DNA of 64,000 nucleotides from Euphorbia lathyris (GCF_963576675.1 NC_088910.1:85742104-85806103); one strand, 5' to 3'. Counted from the first letter of the stretch, positions 19,370 through 31,389 are shown. The notes: generated by a model from the letters alone, not told the origin. Numbers and translations: made by a program.

Positions 19370-22300
19370 CTCAAACTATGCTTGGCATAAATTTCTCAAG
19401 CCTAGATAAAAAAAAAAAACCTAAGTTGTGGAGAGTGATGTGCTTTTGTAAAAAGATCTGCCAACTACAAGGCAGACGGAATCGACATCAAACGAACAAG
19501 GCCGGCTTGAACGCGTTCTCGAATCACATGACAATCAATGTCTATGTGTTTCGTTCGTTCGTGGAAAATTGGATTCTGGGCTATGTGTATGGCCGATGTT
19601 GTTGAAACACATTTCCACAATGATTTTGATTTGACAAAATTATTTAAGTTAGATTTAAATTCCCATGATAAATTATTCTAACACATTAAATTTAAATGCT
19701 TTGATTTATTTCATACTAATGTGTTTGTTCAATATTGAGTAATTTAAATCATAAGAATTAAAGACATTAAAAGATCAAGGCCCAAAAGCCTATAAGAGAA
19801 AGTCAAAGCACAAGTCAACAGATGAAAGCCACACGATCCAGTAGGAAGAAATCAAGCCCAGCAGCGAGAAGGATCGAGAAGCCTTCTCAATTGCTTCATG
19901 CCGAAGCTGTTGAGTTAAACGGATAGAAGACAGGTCAGCAGTTGACCTAAGTAACTTCCAGACAAAGTCGTTCCACTTCGGGAAAGTTTCAGAAGACGCA
20001 GGAAGCTGTCGGGGAGACTTTACCAAAAGAAGAGGGACAATCTGACGCCTGCCGACCAGACATACCTGGCAACTGAAGAAGGCAAAAGATGCAACGCTCT
20101 CATTGGCCGAAGGCACTGAGCACTGACCGAGCGAAAGTGACTGTGCGCAGTTTCCCTCCAACGGTTATTTCGAAATTTGAAATAACTGGTGCCTCAGATG
20201 TCACTATAAATAGGCCTCTTAAATGCTTCATTCAATGCAGATCTTCACCAAGTCGAAATGCTGACCAAATAGCAATTTGAAGTTTCTGTCTTGAAAAGCA
20301 AATCAAATCTTACACCAATTCTTATTCTTTGTGCAAAAGCCTAGATTGTTAATTCATCTAAAGTGTTCTTCAATCTGTTAGAACAAACACTTTATCATTT
20401 CTAGAGTTTAGAAGGAGACGCTGAGTTGCTCGGTTATAGCACTCAGCAGTAGAGATAGTATTGAGTAGAAGAATAGAGGAAGGTACTCTTGTATACTCAG
20501 TGACTATTGTAAGAGGTTTGTGCTCTACCTAACAGAGCTCACTAATGGATTCAAAAAGCTCAGAAGGACTCTGGGGACTGGACGTAGGCAAGGAGGCCGA
20601 ACCAGGATAAGACTGATGAGTATTATCTTTCTAACCCTTACTCCTTATTTACTTGCTTTGTGTTGTGCCTAGTAAACTGTAAAATGCATTTGCTGAGTTG
20701 TGTGATATGAGTACTAAGCTCAAGAATAGTCTTAACAGCTATCTCCTGACTCTCGACAGAAGCAGTTTTAGTTACCAGTTAACTAAACTTGCCTCTGATC
20801 TTACTCAACACCACCGTGCTAAAAGACTTAGTGAAAGTCTTAAAATAAAAGAAGTCAGCCTTAACGTGAAATTTTTGAAATATTTCCTAACCCCCCCCTT
20901 GGAACTAACTTTGTCACGTTACACGGGACCAACAGTTGTCATAGAACAAGAGAGAAGCCGTCGATGATGGCGTTTTCATGTCCCGTAAGAGATTTGCGAG
21001 CCAATGGAGCTCGCAAGACGTCGAAGCCATATCCCTACACTCTGATTCTGAGGAAGATTTGGAGACGGTATTTTGTTTCTTCGATCTCTAGGCGATGAAA
21101 GCAGATCCGAGGAAGACGGCATATCCGGTGACCGATTTCTGTGTTTTATGGCAAGTTGCCCAGTCCGAGTCCGTGAAAGCCTGCAATTGTAGATTGTTGC
21201 ATGCATGAAAAAATAGACCCAGGCCAATCGTCCCCTTGAGGTAACACAATACTCTTTCTGCTCTATTTTGATCTTCCGTAGTTGGTTGCATGAGATGCTG
21301 TGATAATTGGTTTACTATATATGTGATGTCTGGTCTCGTGTGTGTGAGATAGAGCAATTTTCCTATCAACTGCCTATATGATGTGTTTTCTGAAAGTGTT
21401 CTGTCATTGTGGTTTGGCTTGTAGTTTGGTAAAGCTGGGGATGAGGCTGGTTTGCAGTCAATGAATCCCATATCTTGTAACAATTCTAATACATACTTTC
21501 TCTGTGACATGTGGAGCCCTTGACTGCTGCGGGAAAACTCGAAGCCCAGGAAGTAGTGTATAGTTCCGAGATCTTTGATGCTAAATGCATCATTCAGGTG
21601 TTTCTTGGCCAAGTTGATGGCTTGCATGTCATTTCTTGCGAGAACTACATCATCAACGTATATCGGCAATATGGTTACCTGCTCTGCTTCTCCCTTTGTG
21701 AATAAAGATGGGTCAGCAACTGACTGAGTGAAGCCCATCTCCTTAATGGTGGCCGTTAACTTGGCGTTCCACTGCCTGCCTGCTTGCTGAAGCCCATAAA
21801 GGGCTTTGTTGAGTTTGCATACTTGCTGTGGGTTCTGCGGAGTCATCCCTAGCAGCATCGCCATGTAGACATCTTCGCTTAATTCCCCATGTAAGTATGC
21901 GTTGTCGATATCTAATTGGTGTATGTGCCAACCCTTTGCAATAGCCACTATTAAGAGAGTTCTGATGGTTGAAAATTTTGCTACAGGGGCGAAGGTGGCT
22001 GTGAAATCTACTCCTTCTTGCTGGATGTATCCCTTTGCCACTAATCTGGCCTTGAACATTGCAATGCTCCCATCGGCCTTGTGTTTGATTTTTTAGACCC
22101 ATCGGCAGCCTATGGTTCTTTTGCCTACAGGCAAGGTAACCAAGTTCCAAGTTTGGTTAGTTTCCAAAGCAGCTAACTCTTTGTTCATTGCATTTACCCG
22201 GTTCCTCTTTGACTTGGCCTCTTAATATGTTGCAGGTTCCCGATGGCATGTGAGATTGATTGTGAAGGCTCTTTTTGCTGGAGAGAGCCTATCATAAGAA

Positions 22301-22890
22301 TGATGTTTGGACAAGGCATGTGGAGAGTTGATGAGACATGGCAAGGTGGAGCCTTGCACCAACGCTAGATGATAATCCCTGAGATAGGTCGGAAGTTTCC
22401 TTGTTCTCTGTGGTCTTGTGTTGCCTTGTTGATTTTCATGTGTCGTTGCCTCTATTTGTTCGTAAATCTCTTCAATTTCTTGTATTTCATCAACATGTTG
22501 TGTTGTTTCTAGTATTGCTTGTTGTGAATCTGTAATGCATGGCTCATCTTCATCTTCACTCATGCATACTCTGTGAAGTGAGTCGAATTCTTCCTCACTG
22601 CAACATGATATTTCCGCCTTCTGATTCCCTTTTGAAAGAGGAAAGAATTCCTCAAAAAATTTCACATGCCTGGAAAAGAAAATAATGTTAGTGTTTAGAT
22701 TCAAAAGTTTGAAGCCTTTGATGATGTGTCTGTATCATAGGAATATGCACTTGATCGCTCTTTCTGTGAATTTACTTTTGTGTCTGTCTAGCATTGAGGC
22801 GTATGCTAGGCATCCGAAAACTTTCAAATCTTCTAAGTTGGCCCTTTCCCCATATATGCGCTCATAAGGTGTTTGCCCCTGAATGGACTA
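19370..22890 (-). pseudogene. Degenerate Ty1/Copia pol (integrase end, RT, RNase H), split by a solo LTR
   Basis: Reading leftwards from 22890: ERANLEDLKVFGCLAYA is the integrase C-terminal part. A linker with RPQRTRKLPTYLRDY follows, then reverse transcriptase (KARLVAKGYIQQEGVD, LDIDNAYLHGEL, LYGLQQAGRQW, catalytic LPIYVDDVVLA near 21660) and RNase H (AFTDSDWATCHKTQKSVTGYAVFLG). The Trp codon after ...GSAFIA is TAG, and there are frame breaks near 22,100 and 22,220. The frame is then cut at 20934/19600 by a solo LTR and resumes with [22 protein letters not shown]. Gag, protease and the integrase core are missing. It was a Copia element of the Bianca/Ivana/Retrofit kind at most; I do not assign a lineage. 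Confidence 0.85.
19600..20934 (+). mobile_element. Solo LTR of a SIRE-like Copia element inserted in the older Copia
   Basis: It starts TGTTGAAACACATTTCC and ends GGGACCAACA, matching start, end and inner blocks of the LTR at 47629..48976 (CTGACAAATT-like A/T start, GTTTCCCTCCAACGGTTATTTCG, TATAAATAG, AAGGTACTCTTGT, CCCCCCTTGGAACTA). The flanks GATGT and GTTGT agree at 4 of 5 bases. Its length, 1,335 bp, is close to the 1,348 bp of the relative. Confidence 0.85.
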
Positions 22891-24569
22891 CTGAAGTGTT
22901 TGGTTCAAATTTCAGAATCGGATTCAGAATACGACAAAATTAAAACTAATTAGATAATAATATATTTAACAAAATAAATTAAAAATAAAAACTATTTTTA
23001 TAAAAAAAATAAAAAGAATAAAGACCATTAATACACTATATATGGGAATAACTCATTCTTATTCTCATTCCTTGATGCTTTTTGATCCAACCGATCCACA
23101 CTCTTTAAGAGTATTTTGGGAGAGTCTAATTTGAAAGTATCTGTTTGATAAGAGATAGTGTAACAAGTTTAAATATGTAAACGGACCTATCAATTGAGCC
23201 AATTTTATAATTTACTCTATTTTTAGAAAGACAGACTAATAACCTTTAAAAAATGCTCTAAAATTAACTCATATCCAAAAGTTTTCACTACTCTCGTTAT
23301 GAAAGTAAAAATTTAGCCCCATTAATCTTCATTTACTCACAGTAAAATCCCACGTGGATTCCACCATCTAGATTCTCCATGTTGTTCATTTATTTTAGGA
23401 TTAATTATAAAACTGGCTCAATTAAGAAGCCCGTTTATATTTTTAAACCCATTACAACACATTTTACCAAACTGGACACTTTCATTGTCTACTTTTCTGA
23501 AATACCCCTATTTTGAAAAAACCACAAAGTCATTGTGTACAAAAGAATTGCGAAGTAACTGCGGAAAATTTTGGCTGTAATTTTCGACGTGTTATTTGAA
23601 TCAAATTTAATGGCAAAAGTTTAAAAGAAGGTAAATTTCAATCTCCTTCTATCTAATAACATGAAATCGTGATTTTTGAGATTTGTTAGGGTATTACAGA
23701 TTTAGCGTATATTTTTTCGTATGATTTAAGGTCTTATTAGGATTAGAGTTATGTTTATGCATTGTAAACTTATTTGTGATGTATTTGCATGATTGAATGT
23801 GTTGCAAAATACTTTTATTTCAGCAGCTCGATAGTTCCACAATTATGAATTTCCTCCATAGTTGCTTCCGTTGTGGAAGATTTTTCACAACTGAAAATAA
23901 TTAATAGATTTTACCTTCGCAGTCTCAGACGCTGTGGAGGGATTGCATGAATTGCGAAAATAAATTGTTTTCACAGTTTTATCATATGTTTTGCAGTTGT
24001 TGTAACTGCGAAATATTTTAATCTTGTTTTCTTTTTATAGTTGGATTAACTGAATAATAGTTTTGTCTTTTTTCCCTTATACTAAATGCCAATTTTAATC
24101 AATGATTACTTTTTCCTCTGTTTCCATTTGGATGTTCCACGTGATCACATACAAAACATGGTCGGTTGACATACTGCTATATTGAAAAACAAACACATTA
24201 CCAAAACAAATTAAGGGGAAAGGTCAAAAGTATCATATCATTTTTGCAATTCAAACAACTACGGAACATGACAAGAAATTGAGAAGTCAATTTGCTTTGC
24301 AGTACTTCGTAAATTAACTGCGAACTCTTTTTTTATAAACACAAAATCGTCAACTGTGAACCCACCGGGATGGATAAAATCTTCCAAATTCAATCTCCCA
24401 AGGTACAAACTAAAATAAATTACACGGAACTAAACTATATAAAGGAATTTATGTATATAAAATAAACAAAATACTTACACGAATAGCTTGAATCTTGGGT
24501 TAATATATGAAAATTGAAATTGGATTGCATAAAGTATGGGAACTGGAGTATAAGTACTTAATATAGAGG
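22891..24569. other. AT-rich region with repeated AACTGCGAA-type words
   Basis: No gene is visible. Near 22891..23095 GTTTGGTTCAAATTTCAGAATCGG and a mirrored TTGATCCAACC end hint at a small MITE. Between 23540 and 24360 the word AACTGCG(A/G)A or its complement recurs about six times, as in subterminal regions of DNA transposons, but no ends could be found. Confidence 0.4.
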
Positions 24570-25701
24570 GAAAAGTATAAAAATAAACCATGTCGTTGTT
24601 TTTGAACAACACCTATGTGGTTTAAAAGTTTGCAAAATGGTACCTTGAGGTTCATTCCGTTAGCAAACACATACCAAATTGACTAGTTGTGTTAAAAGTT
24701 AAAAGGAAAAGAGTTCATTTGGTCCTTATATTTACTTATTTTATAAATTAACTCATTTTTATTATCTAATTATCACAAACAAACTCCAACAAAAAATCAA
24801 TTATACCATCTTCTCCATCTCTTTAATTTCTTATTTTTTTTTTCTTATTTTTTTCTCTTCTCTCTTAATTTTTATCACTCTAAAATCAATTAAACCATCA
24901 AACCCCATTATTCCACCTCATTATTCCATATCTTCATTGAATTGAATTTAGTTAAGTTTGTTACAATCCGTTTTTTGATTTGATTATTGAATTGAATTTA
25001 CAGTATGGGTTTCAATCTTCATTTTCATCTTCAACTTCAACTAGAAAGGAAGAGAGAGAAGCTAATTTGGTTTATTTTTTGATAATGAGATGATCAAAAA
25101 TCAATTAATTCAAAATTGAGCTGGATTGTTGATAATGAGATGATCAATGGCCCAACGAGCAACGTGTTGGCTATTCTTGTCTTTACGAATGGCTACTACT
25201 GTAGCATTTACAACTCCGGTAGTGGGATCATAAGGGACCAGAGCATTTTAATTAGATGAATCAGGGTCAGAATCAAAATAATTTAATTTAATTTAAGAGC
25301 TTGAGATGGCAACCAAGTAATTAAGTCTGGCATCCCCAACCGCAATCCCAATCCGAATCTCAATCCCAAATCCAAAACTGTTTTGTTTGAATAATAGAGG
25401 CATGGAGGAAGCTAAACCAAATTAGCTTCTCTCTCTTCCTTTCTAGTTGAAGTTGAAATTAAAGATGAAGATGAAGATCAAAACTCATATTGTAAATTTA
25501 ATTCAATTCAATAATTAAACCAAAAAACGAATTGTAACAAACTTAACTAAATTCAATTCAATAAAGATATGATATGAAATAATGAGGTGGAATACTGGGA
25601 TTTGGTGGTTTAATTGATTTTAAAAAGAGAAAAATGAAGAGAGAAGAGAGAGAAAGAAGAAAAAAAATAAGAAATTAAAGAAATGGAGAAAATGATATAA
25701 T

Positions 25702-26063
25702 TGTTATAAATAATTTACCATTAAGGTTAATTATCATTAATGGATGTCCACCATATTAAATGCATAGCCACCAAATTAAATGCATGTACACCAACAACTA
25801 AACATGCATTAAATATACACATCTTATGCTTAAAGATAAGTGTAATTAGGACCACTCATTTTGTAAGCCTACTACTATAAATAGGCTTATACCCCCATTT
25901 GTAATGTACACCAAGATTAAGCTTTTATGCTATTATAATATTTCTCTCAATCTAAGTTCTTCATTATATCATTATTAATCTCCATATATATTTACATATA
26001 TTTATTAATCTATATATATAAGTGTGGTTATAATCACACTATAATTTCGGTAATTTTATAACA
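25702..26063 (+). repeat. 5' LTR of the Copia element
   Basis: TGTTATAAATAATTTACC to TTTTATAACA, 362 bp. CTACTATAAATAGGCTT near 25880 is a convincing TATA box for the element's transcript. Confidence 0.92.
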
Positions 26064-26207
26064 CGTTATCAGCACGAGTTTGCTCTATTAATTAATTTCG
26101 ACACAAATTTGTTCTTCCAATAATCTCAAGTAAGTGCTATTAATTTTTATTTATTACATGTTATTTTTTTTGTGTTCTAACAAAATTGTTTGTATCATAT
26201 TTTAGAC

Positions 26208-27236
26208 ATGTCAAACCTTACAAATGTTGAATTTATGGTACTTGACATCTCGGGGAATAATTATCTTACGTGGGTGCTAGATGCTGAAATTCATTTTGAG
26301 GCCAAGGGTCTTGGTAATACTATCAAAGAGAAAAATAATACTGATATGCAGAGCCGTGCAAAAGCAATGATTTTTCTCCGTCATCATCTTGATGAAGGAT
26401 TAAAGTCAAAATATTTGACAATAAAAGATTCATATGTCTTATGGAAAAATTTAAAAGATAGGTATGACCACCAGAAGTTGGTCATGTTTCCAAAGGCTCG
26501 TTCTGCTTGGGCAACATTAAGGTTGCAGGATTTTAAATCAGTATCAGAATATAATTCTGCACTTTTTAGAATCACATCAAAATTAACATTGGGTGGAGAT
26601 GTTGTTACGGATGAACTTATGTTAGAGAAAACTTTCTCTACTTTTCATGCATCTAATGTGATTCTGCAGCAACAATACAGAGAGAGGGGCTTTAAAAAAT
26701 ATTCTGATTTAATTTCTTGCTTACTAGTAGCGGAACAAAATAACGAGCTCTTAATGCAAAATCACGAGTCTCGTCCTACTGGATCGACCGCATTCCCAGA
26801 AGTGAATGCAACTTTATACAATAATGAAAATAATCGTGGACGTGGTCGTGGCCGTGGTCGCGGTCGTGGAAATGGTCGTGGTTATAATTATGGTGGTTAT
26901 AATAATAAAAATACAAATTCCCACCAGAAGTGGAAAAATCAAATTGAAAAATTTGACAAAAGGAATAACCAGGGCAAGAGTTCAAATGAGAATCCAAATG
27001 GGAATGAAACTACGTGCTATCGTTGTGGCATGACTGGTCATTGGTCACGTACCTGTCGTACGACAAAACATTTGGTTTTACTTTATCAAGCATCAATGAA
27101 GAAGCAAGGCAACAATATTGAAACTAATTGTATCTTTGATAAAGATACCCCAATGGATATTTCTCATTTGGATATGACAGATTTCCTCCTTTCGGCACCC
27201 ACCGAACCCATCGCACCCACTGAAGATGAAAATTAA
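26208..27236 (+). CDS. Copia gag (capsid/nucleocapsid)
   Basis: From the ATG at 26208 (MSNLTNVEFMVLDISG) the protein has 342 aa. The first ~210 residues match the UBN2/gag capsid-like pattern of plant Copia elements (NYLTWVLDAEIHF, IFLRHHLDEGLKSKYL, LWKNLKDRYDHQ, SEYNSALFRITSKL). An Arg/Gly-rich stretch (RGRGRGRGRGRGNGRG, near residue 220) follows, then one CCHC knuckle CYRCGMTGHWSRTC near residue 275. Gag packages the element RNA into particles. The frame could start 6 codons earlier at 26190, but relatives start at MSNL. It ends at TAA 27236, 79 bp before pol, which is in another frame. Confidence 0.9.
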   Translation: MSNLTNVEFMVLDISGNNYLTWVLDAEIHFEAKGLGNTIKEKNNTDMQSRAKAMIFLRHHLDEGLKSKYLTIKDSYVLWKNLKDRYDHQKLVMFPKARSAWATLRLQDFKSVSEYNSALFRITSKLTLGGDVVTDELMLEKTFSTFHASNVILQQQYRERGFKKYSDLISCLLVAEQNNELLMQNHESRPTGSTAFPEVNATLYNNENNRGRGRGRGRGRGNGRGYNYGGYNNKNTNSHQKWKNQIEKFDKRNNQGKSSNENPNGNETTCYRCGMTGHWSRTCRTTKHLVLLYQASMKKQGNNIETNCIFDKDTPMDISHLDMTDFLLSAPTEPIAPTEDEN

Positions 27237-27315
27237 TGTCATGTATTTTATTTGTAATTTTATTTTATTAATGTATTTTATTTTTATGTAATTTTCATTT
27301 TGAATAAATAATAAT

Positions 27316-30300
27316 ATGTCATTGTTTTCTTCAATGAAGAAGATGAATACTTCCCCGGTATTAATTAACCTCAAAATAAATAAAGCAAATATATGCATTG
27401 TGGATAGTGCCACTACACATACTATTCTTAAAGATGCAAAATATTTTTCTTCATTAAGAAAGGGAGAAGTAGTTGTTACTACAATATCTGGTAACACAAA
27501 ATTAATTGAAGGCTCCGGAAGAGCCAATATAATTCTACCAAGAGGAACAAAGTTTATTATAAACAATGCATTATTTTCCCCAAAATCTCACAGAAATTTG
27601 CTAAGTTTCAAAGATATTCGCAGAAATGGATATCATATTGAGACAGTAAGTGAAGGAAATCAAGAATGTCTTTATGTTACTAATATAATTTCAGGGAAGA
27701 AATGTATGATGGAGAAATTTAATACTTTATTCTCTGGTTTATATTTCACATTCATTAATGTGATTGAAGCAAATCTTACAGTAAACCAGAAGTTTACTGA
27801 TTCAAATATTTATAAGATTTGGCATGATAGACTGGGTCATCCTGGTTCTATAATGATGAGAAAAATTATAGAAAATGCACATGGGCATCCATTGAAGAGC
27901 CAGAAGATTCTTCAAAGCAATGAGTATTTTTGTGCTGCTTGTTCGCAAGGCAAATTAATTATAAGGCCTTCGAAGGGTAAGATTGGAATTGAATCACCGA
28001 CATTTTTAGAACGCCTTCAAGGAGATATATGTGGACCGATTCATCCACCATGTGGACCATTTAGGTACTTTATGGTTTTAATTGATGCTTCTACTCGATG
28101 GTCACATGTATGTTTATTATCATCACGCAATATAGCTTTTGCGAGATTACTTGCTCAAATCATTAGATTAAGAGCACAGTTTCCTGATTATCCAATTAAG
28201 ACAATTCGTCTTGATAATGCCGGTGAATTCACATCCCAAACATTTAATGATTATTGTATGTCACTTGGGATACGTGTTGAACATCCTGTAGCTTATGTTC
28301 ATACACAAAATGGTCTAGCAGAATCATTTATTAAACGTCTGCAATTAATCGCTAGACCATTACTCATGCGAACTAATCTTCCTACATCTGTGTGGGGATA
28401 TGCAATTTTACATGCAGCATCACTTATATCTATTAGACCAACAAGCTATCATGAGTATTCCCCATTACAATTAGCTTTTGGTCATGAGCCTAATATTTCT
28501 CATCTAAGAATTTTTGGATGTGCAGTATATGTTCCTATTGCTCCACCACAGCGTACTAAAATGGGTCCTCAAAGGAGATTAGGAATTTATGTTGGTTATG
28601 AATCTCCCTCAATAATTAAATATCTTGAGCCATTAACGGGAGATATGTTTACTGCACGTTTTTCAAATTGTCATTTTGATGAATCCACATTCCCTAAATT
28701 AGGGGGAGAAAATAAAGATGTGGAAAAGGCAATAACATGGAAAGCTTCATCACTCTCTCACATGGATCCTAAAACAAAGGATTGTGAACAAGAAGTTCAG
28801 AAAATAATTCATCTTCAAAATTTAGCAAATCAGTTGCCAGATGCACTTGCTGATCCAAAACGAGTAACAAAATCGCATATACCAGCAGTTAATGCACCAA
28901 TTCGTATTGAAATTCCTGAAGAAAAATATGATAATCATTCTCAAGCACGCCTGAAGCGTGGACGGCCTATTGGTTCAAAGGATAAAAATCCGAGAAAAAG
29001 AAAATCAGTCAATGATAAGAATGAATCTATTGAAGATGAAAATACTAACATAGACACACTTCCTGAAGAAGTGCAAACCCCTGAAATAGTGCAAACACCT
29101 GAAGTTGTACAAACACCTGAAGTTGCACAAACACCTGAAGTTGCACAAACACCTGAAGTTGTTACAAATGAAGAGATTTTAATAAATTATGTTAGTTCTG
29201 AAAAGAGATGTGATAGAAAGAAAATAGTTGTGGATCACATTTTTGCATATAATGTGGCAATGAACATTATAGATGAAAATATGGATCATGAACCACAATC
29301 TGTTCAAGAATGTCAAAGTAGAGATGATTGGCAAAAATGGAAAGATGCAATTCAAGCAGAATTAAATTCTCTCAACAAACGCGAGGTTTTTGGACCAGTA
29401 GTCCAAACACTGAAAGGTGTTAAACCCGTAGGATACAAATGGGTATTTGTTAGAAAGAGAAATGAGAAAAATGAAGTTACGAGATATAAAGCAAGACTTG
29501 TTGCACAAGATTTTTCCCAAAGACCTGGGATTGATTATGAGGAGACATATTCTCCTGTTGTGGATGCAATAACTTTCCGATATCTCATTAGCTTGGCAGT
29601 ACAAGAAAGATTGAGCATGCGCTTAATGGATGTAGTTACAGCTTATCTATATGGCTCACTTGATAACGATATCTACATGAAAATCCCTGAAGGATTTAAG
29701 CTGCAAGAAAAATGTGAAAAACGAGAATTTTATTCGATTAAGTTACAAAGATCCTTGTATGGACTGAAACAATCTGGGCGCATGTGGTATAATCGTCTTA
29801 GTGAATATCTATTGAAAGAGGGTTATAAGAATGATCAAATTTGTCCATGTGTTTTCATAAAGAGATCGGGAACTGGATTTTCTATCAGTTATATTTATGT
29901 AGATGATCTGAATATTATTGGAACTCCTGAAGAGATTTCAAAAGCAGTGGATTATTTGAAAAAGGAATTTGAGATGAAAGACCTTGGAAAGACAAAATTT
30001 TGTCTTGGCTTACAAATTGATCACCTAGAAAATGGAATTTTTCTTCACCAATCCACTTACACAGAAAAGATCCTTAAAAGATTTTACATGGACAAAGCAC
30101 ATCCATTGAGTAGTCCAATGGTTGTTCGATCACTTGATGTAATCAAAGATCCTTTCCGACCTCGGGAAGATAAGGAAGAGATTCTTGGTCCTGAAGTACC
30201 ATATCTTAGTGCAATAGGTGCACTAATGTATCTTGCTAACAATACAAGGCCCGATATTGCTTTTTCTGTCAATTTGTTATCTAGATACAGCTCTGCACCT

Positions 30301-30897
30301 ACACGGAGGCATTGGAATGGAATTAAGCATATATTCCGCTATCTTCAAGGAACTATTGATTTGGGTTTATTTTATGCATATGAATCTAAACCTAAATTAG
30401 TAGGCTATGCGGATGCGGGTTACTTATCTGATCCACACAAAGCTCGATCACAAACAGGCTATTTATTCACATATGGAAGTACAGCTATATCTTGGCGCTC
30501 TACGAAGCAAACTATTACAGCTACTTCCTCAAATCATGTTGAGTTAATAGCTATTCATGAAGCAAGCCGAGAATGTGTTTGGCTAAGATCATTAACCAAG
30601 CATATACGAGAGTCATGTGGTAAATCATCAGATGAAGGAACACCGACTACAATATATGAAGATAATGCAGCTTGCATTGCTCAACTGAAGGATGGCTACA
30701 TTAAAGGAGACAGAATAAAGCACATTTCACCAAAATTTTTCTTTACTCATGATCTTCAAAAGAATGGTGAAATCAGTATCCTGCAAATTCGATCAAGTGA
30801 CAATCTGACAGATTTGTTCACAAAGGCATTACCTTCTACAACTTTTAAGAAGTTGGTTTACGGTATTGGAATGCGTCGTCTCAGAGATCTTCAGTAA
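27316..30897 (+). CDS. Copia pol polyprotein (protease, integrase, RT, RNase H)
   Basis: 1,193 aa in one open frame. Protease: ICIVDSATTHTIL (Asp near residue 30; DSA in place of the common DSG/DTG). Gag-pre-integrase: IWHDRLGHPGSIMMRKI. Integrase core: LQGDICGPI, TIRLDNAGEFTS, and NGLAESFIKRLQLIARP with the Glu. A linker carries five VQTPEV-type repeats. RT: KARLVAQDFSQRPGID, MDVVTAYLYGSLD, LYGLKQSGRMWYNRL and catalytic YIYVDDLNIIG near residue 863. RNase H: GYADAGYLSDPHKARSQTGYLF, ending NLTDLFTKALPS. The usual order PR-IN-RT-RH identifies Copia. Pol sits 79 bp downstream of gag in a different frame, so it would need frameshifting, reinitiation or a spliced message. The two DNAxxxx integrase and RT motifs look intact. 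Confidence 0.95.
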   Translation: MSLFSSMKKMNTSPVLINLKINKANICIVDSATTHTILKDAKYFSSLRKGEVVVTTISGNTKLIEGSGRANIILPRGTKFIINNALFSPKSHRNLLSFKDIRRNGYHIETVSEGNQECLYVTNIISGKKCMMEKFNTLFSGLYFTFINVIEANLTVNQKFTDSNIYKIWHDRLGHPGSIMMRKIIENAHGHPLKSQKILQSNEYFCAACSQGKLIIRPSKGKIGIESPTFLERLQGDICGPIHPPCGPFRYFMVLIDASTRWSHVCLLSSRNIAFARLLAQIIRLRAQFPDYPIKTIRLDNAGEFTSQTFNDYCMSLGIRVEHPVAYVHTQNGLAESFIKRLQLIARPLLMRTNLPTSVWGYAILHAASLISIRPTSYHEYSPLQLAFGHEPNISHLRIFGCAVYVPIAPPQRTKMGPQRRLGIYVGYESPSIIKYLEPLTGDMFTARFSNCHFDESTFPKLGGENKDVEKAITWKASSLSHMDPKTKDCEQEVQKIIHLQNLANQLPDALADPKRVTKSHIPAVNAPIRIEIPEEKYDNHSQARLKRGRPIGSKDKNPRKRKSVNDKNESIEDENTNIDTLPEEVQTPEIVQTPEVVQTPEVAQTPEVAQTPEVVTNEEILINYVSSEKRCDRKKIVVDHIFAYNVAMNIIDENMDHEPQSVQECQSRDDWQKWKDAIQAELNSLNKREVFGPVVQTLKGVKPVGYKWVFVRKRNEKNEVTRYKARLVAQDFSQRPGIDYEETYSPVVDAITFRYLISLAVQERLSMRLMDVVTAYLYGSLDNDIYMKIPEGFKLQEKCEKREFYSIKLQRSLYGLKQSGRMWYNRLSEYLLKEGYKNDQICPCVFIKRSGTGFSISYIYVDDLNIIGTPEEISKAVDYLKKEFEMKDLGKTKFCLGLQIDHLENGIFLHQSTYTEKILKRFYMDKAHPLSSPMVVRSLDVIKDPFRPREDKEEILGPEVPYLSAIGALMYLANNTRPDIAFSVNLLSRYSSAPTRRHWNGIKHIFRYLQGTIDLGLFYAYESKPKLVGYADAGYLSDPHKARSQTGYLFTYGSTAISWRSTKQTITATSSNHVELIAIHEASRECVWLRSLTKHIRESCGKSSDEGTPTTIYEDNAACIAQLKDGYIKGDRIKHISPKFFFTHDLQKNGEISILQIRSSDNLTDLFTKALPSTTFKKLVYGIGMRRLRDLQ

Positions 30898-31028
30898 TAC
30901 TGCGAATAGGGGGAGTAAACACTGTACTCTTTTTCCCTTAACCAATGGTTTTTTCCTACTGGGTTTTACTTGGTAAGATTTTTAATGAGGCAGTGCCCTA
31001 TTCGCATGGATGGACATCCAAGGGGGGA

Positions 31029-31389
31029 TGTTATAAATAATTTACCATTAAGGTTAATTATCATTAATGGATGTCCACCATATTAAATGCATAGCCACCA
31101 AATTAAATGCATGTACACCAACAACTAAACATGCATTAAATATACACATCTTATGCTTAAAGATAAGTGTAATTAGGACCACTTATTTTGTAAGCCTACT
31201 ACTATAAATAGGCTTATACCCTCATTTGTAATGTACACCAAGATTAAGCTTTTATGCTATTATAATATTTCTCTCAATCTAAGTTCTTCATTATATTATT
31301 ATTAATCTCCATATGTATTTACATATATTTATTAATCTATATATATAAGTGTGGTTATAATCACACTATAATTTCGTAATTTTATAATA
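31029..31389 (+). repeat. 3' LTR of the Copia element
   Basis: Copy of 25702..26063. The terminal CA reads TA (TTTTATAATA), and one G is missing in ATTTCG(G)TAA. Followed by the ATAAT target duplication. Confidence 0.9.

Larger units (their letters stand above)
25702..31389 (+). mobile_element. Nearly intact Ty1/Copia retrotransposon, 5.7 kb
   Basis: LTRs 25702..26063 and 31029..31389 flank gag and pol. The 5-bp ATAAT is duplicated at 25697..25701 and 31390..31394. After the 5' LTR comes CGTTATCAGCACGAG, the presumed primer-binding region, and before the 3' LTR the purine tract CCAAGGGGGGA. By eye the LTRs differ by about five substitutions and one 1-nt indel, so insertion was fairly recent. 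Confidence 0.93.
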
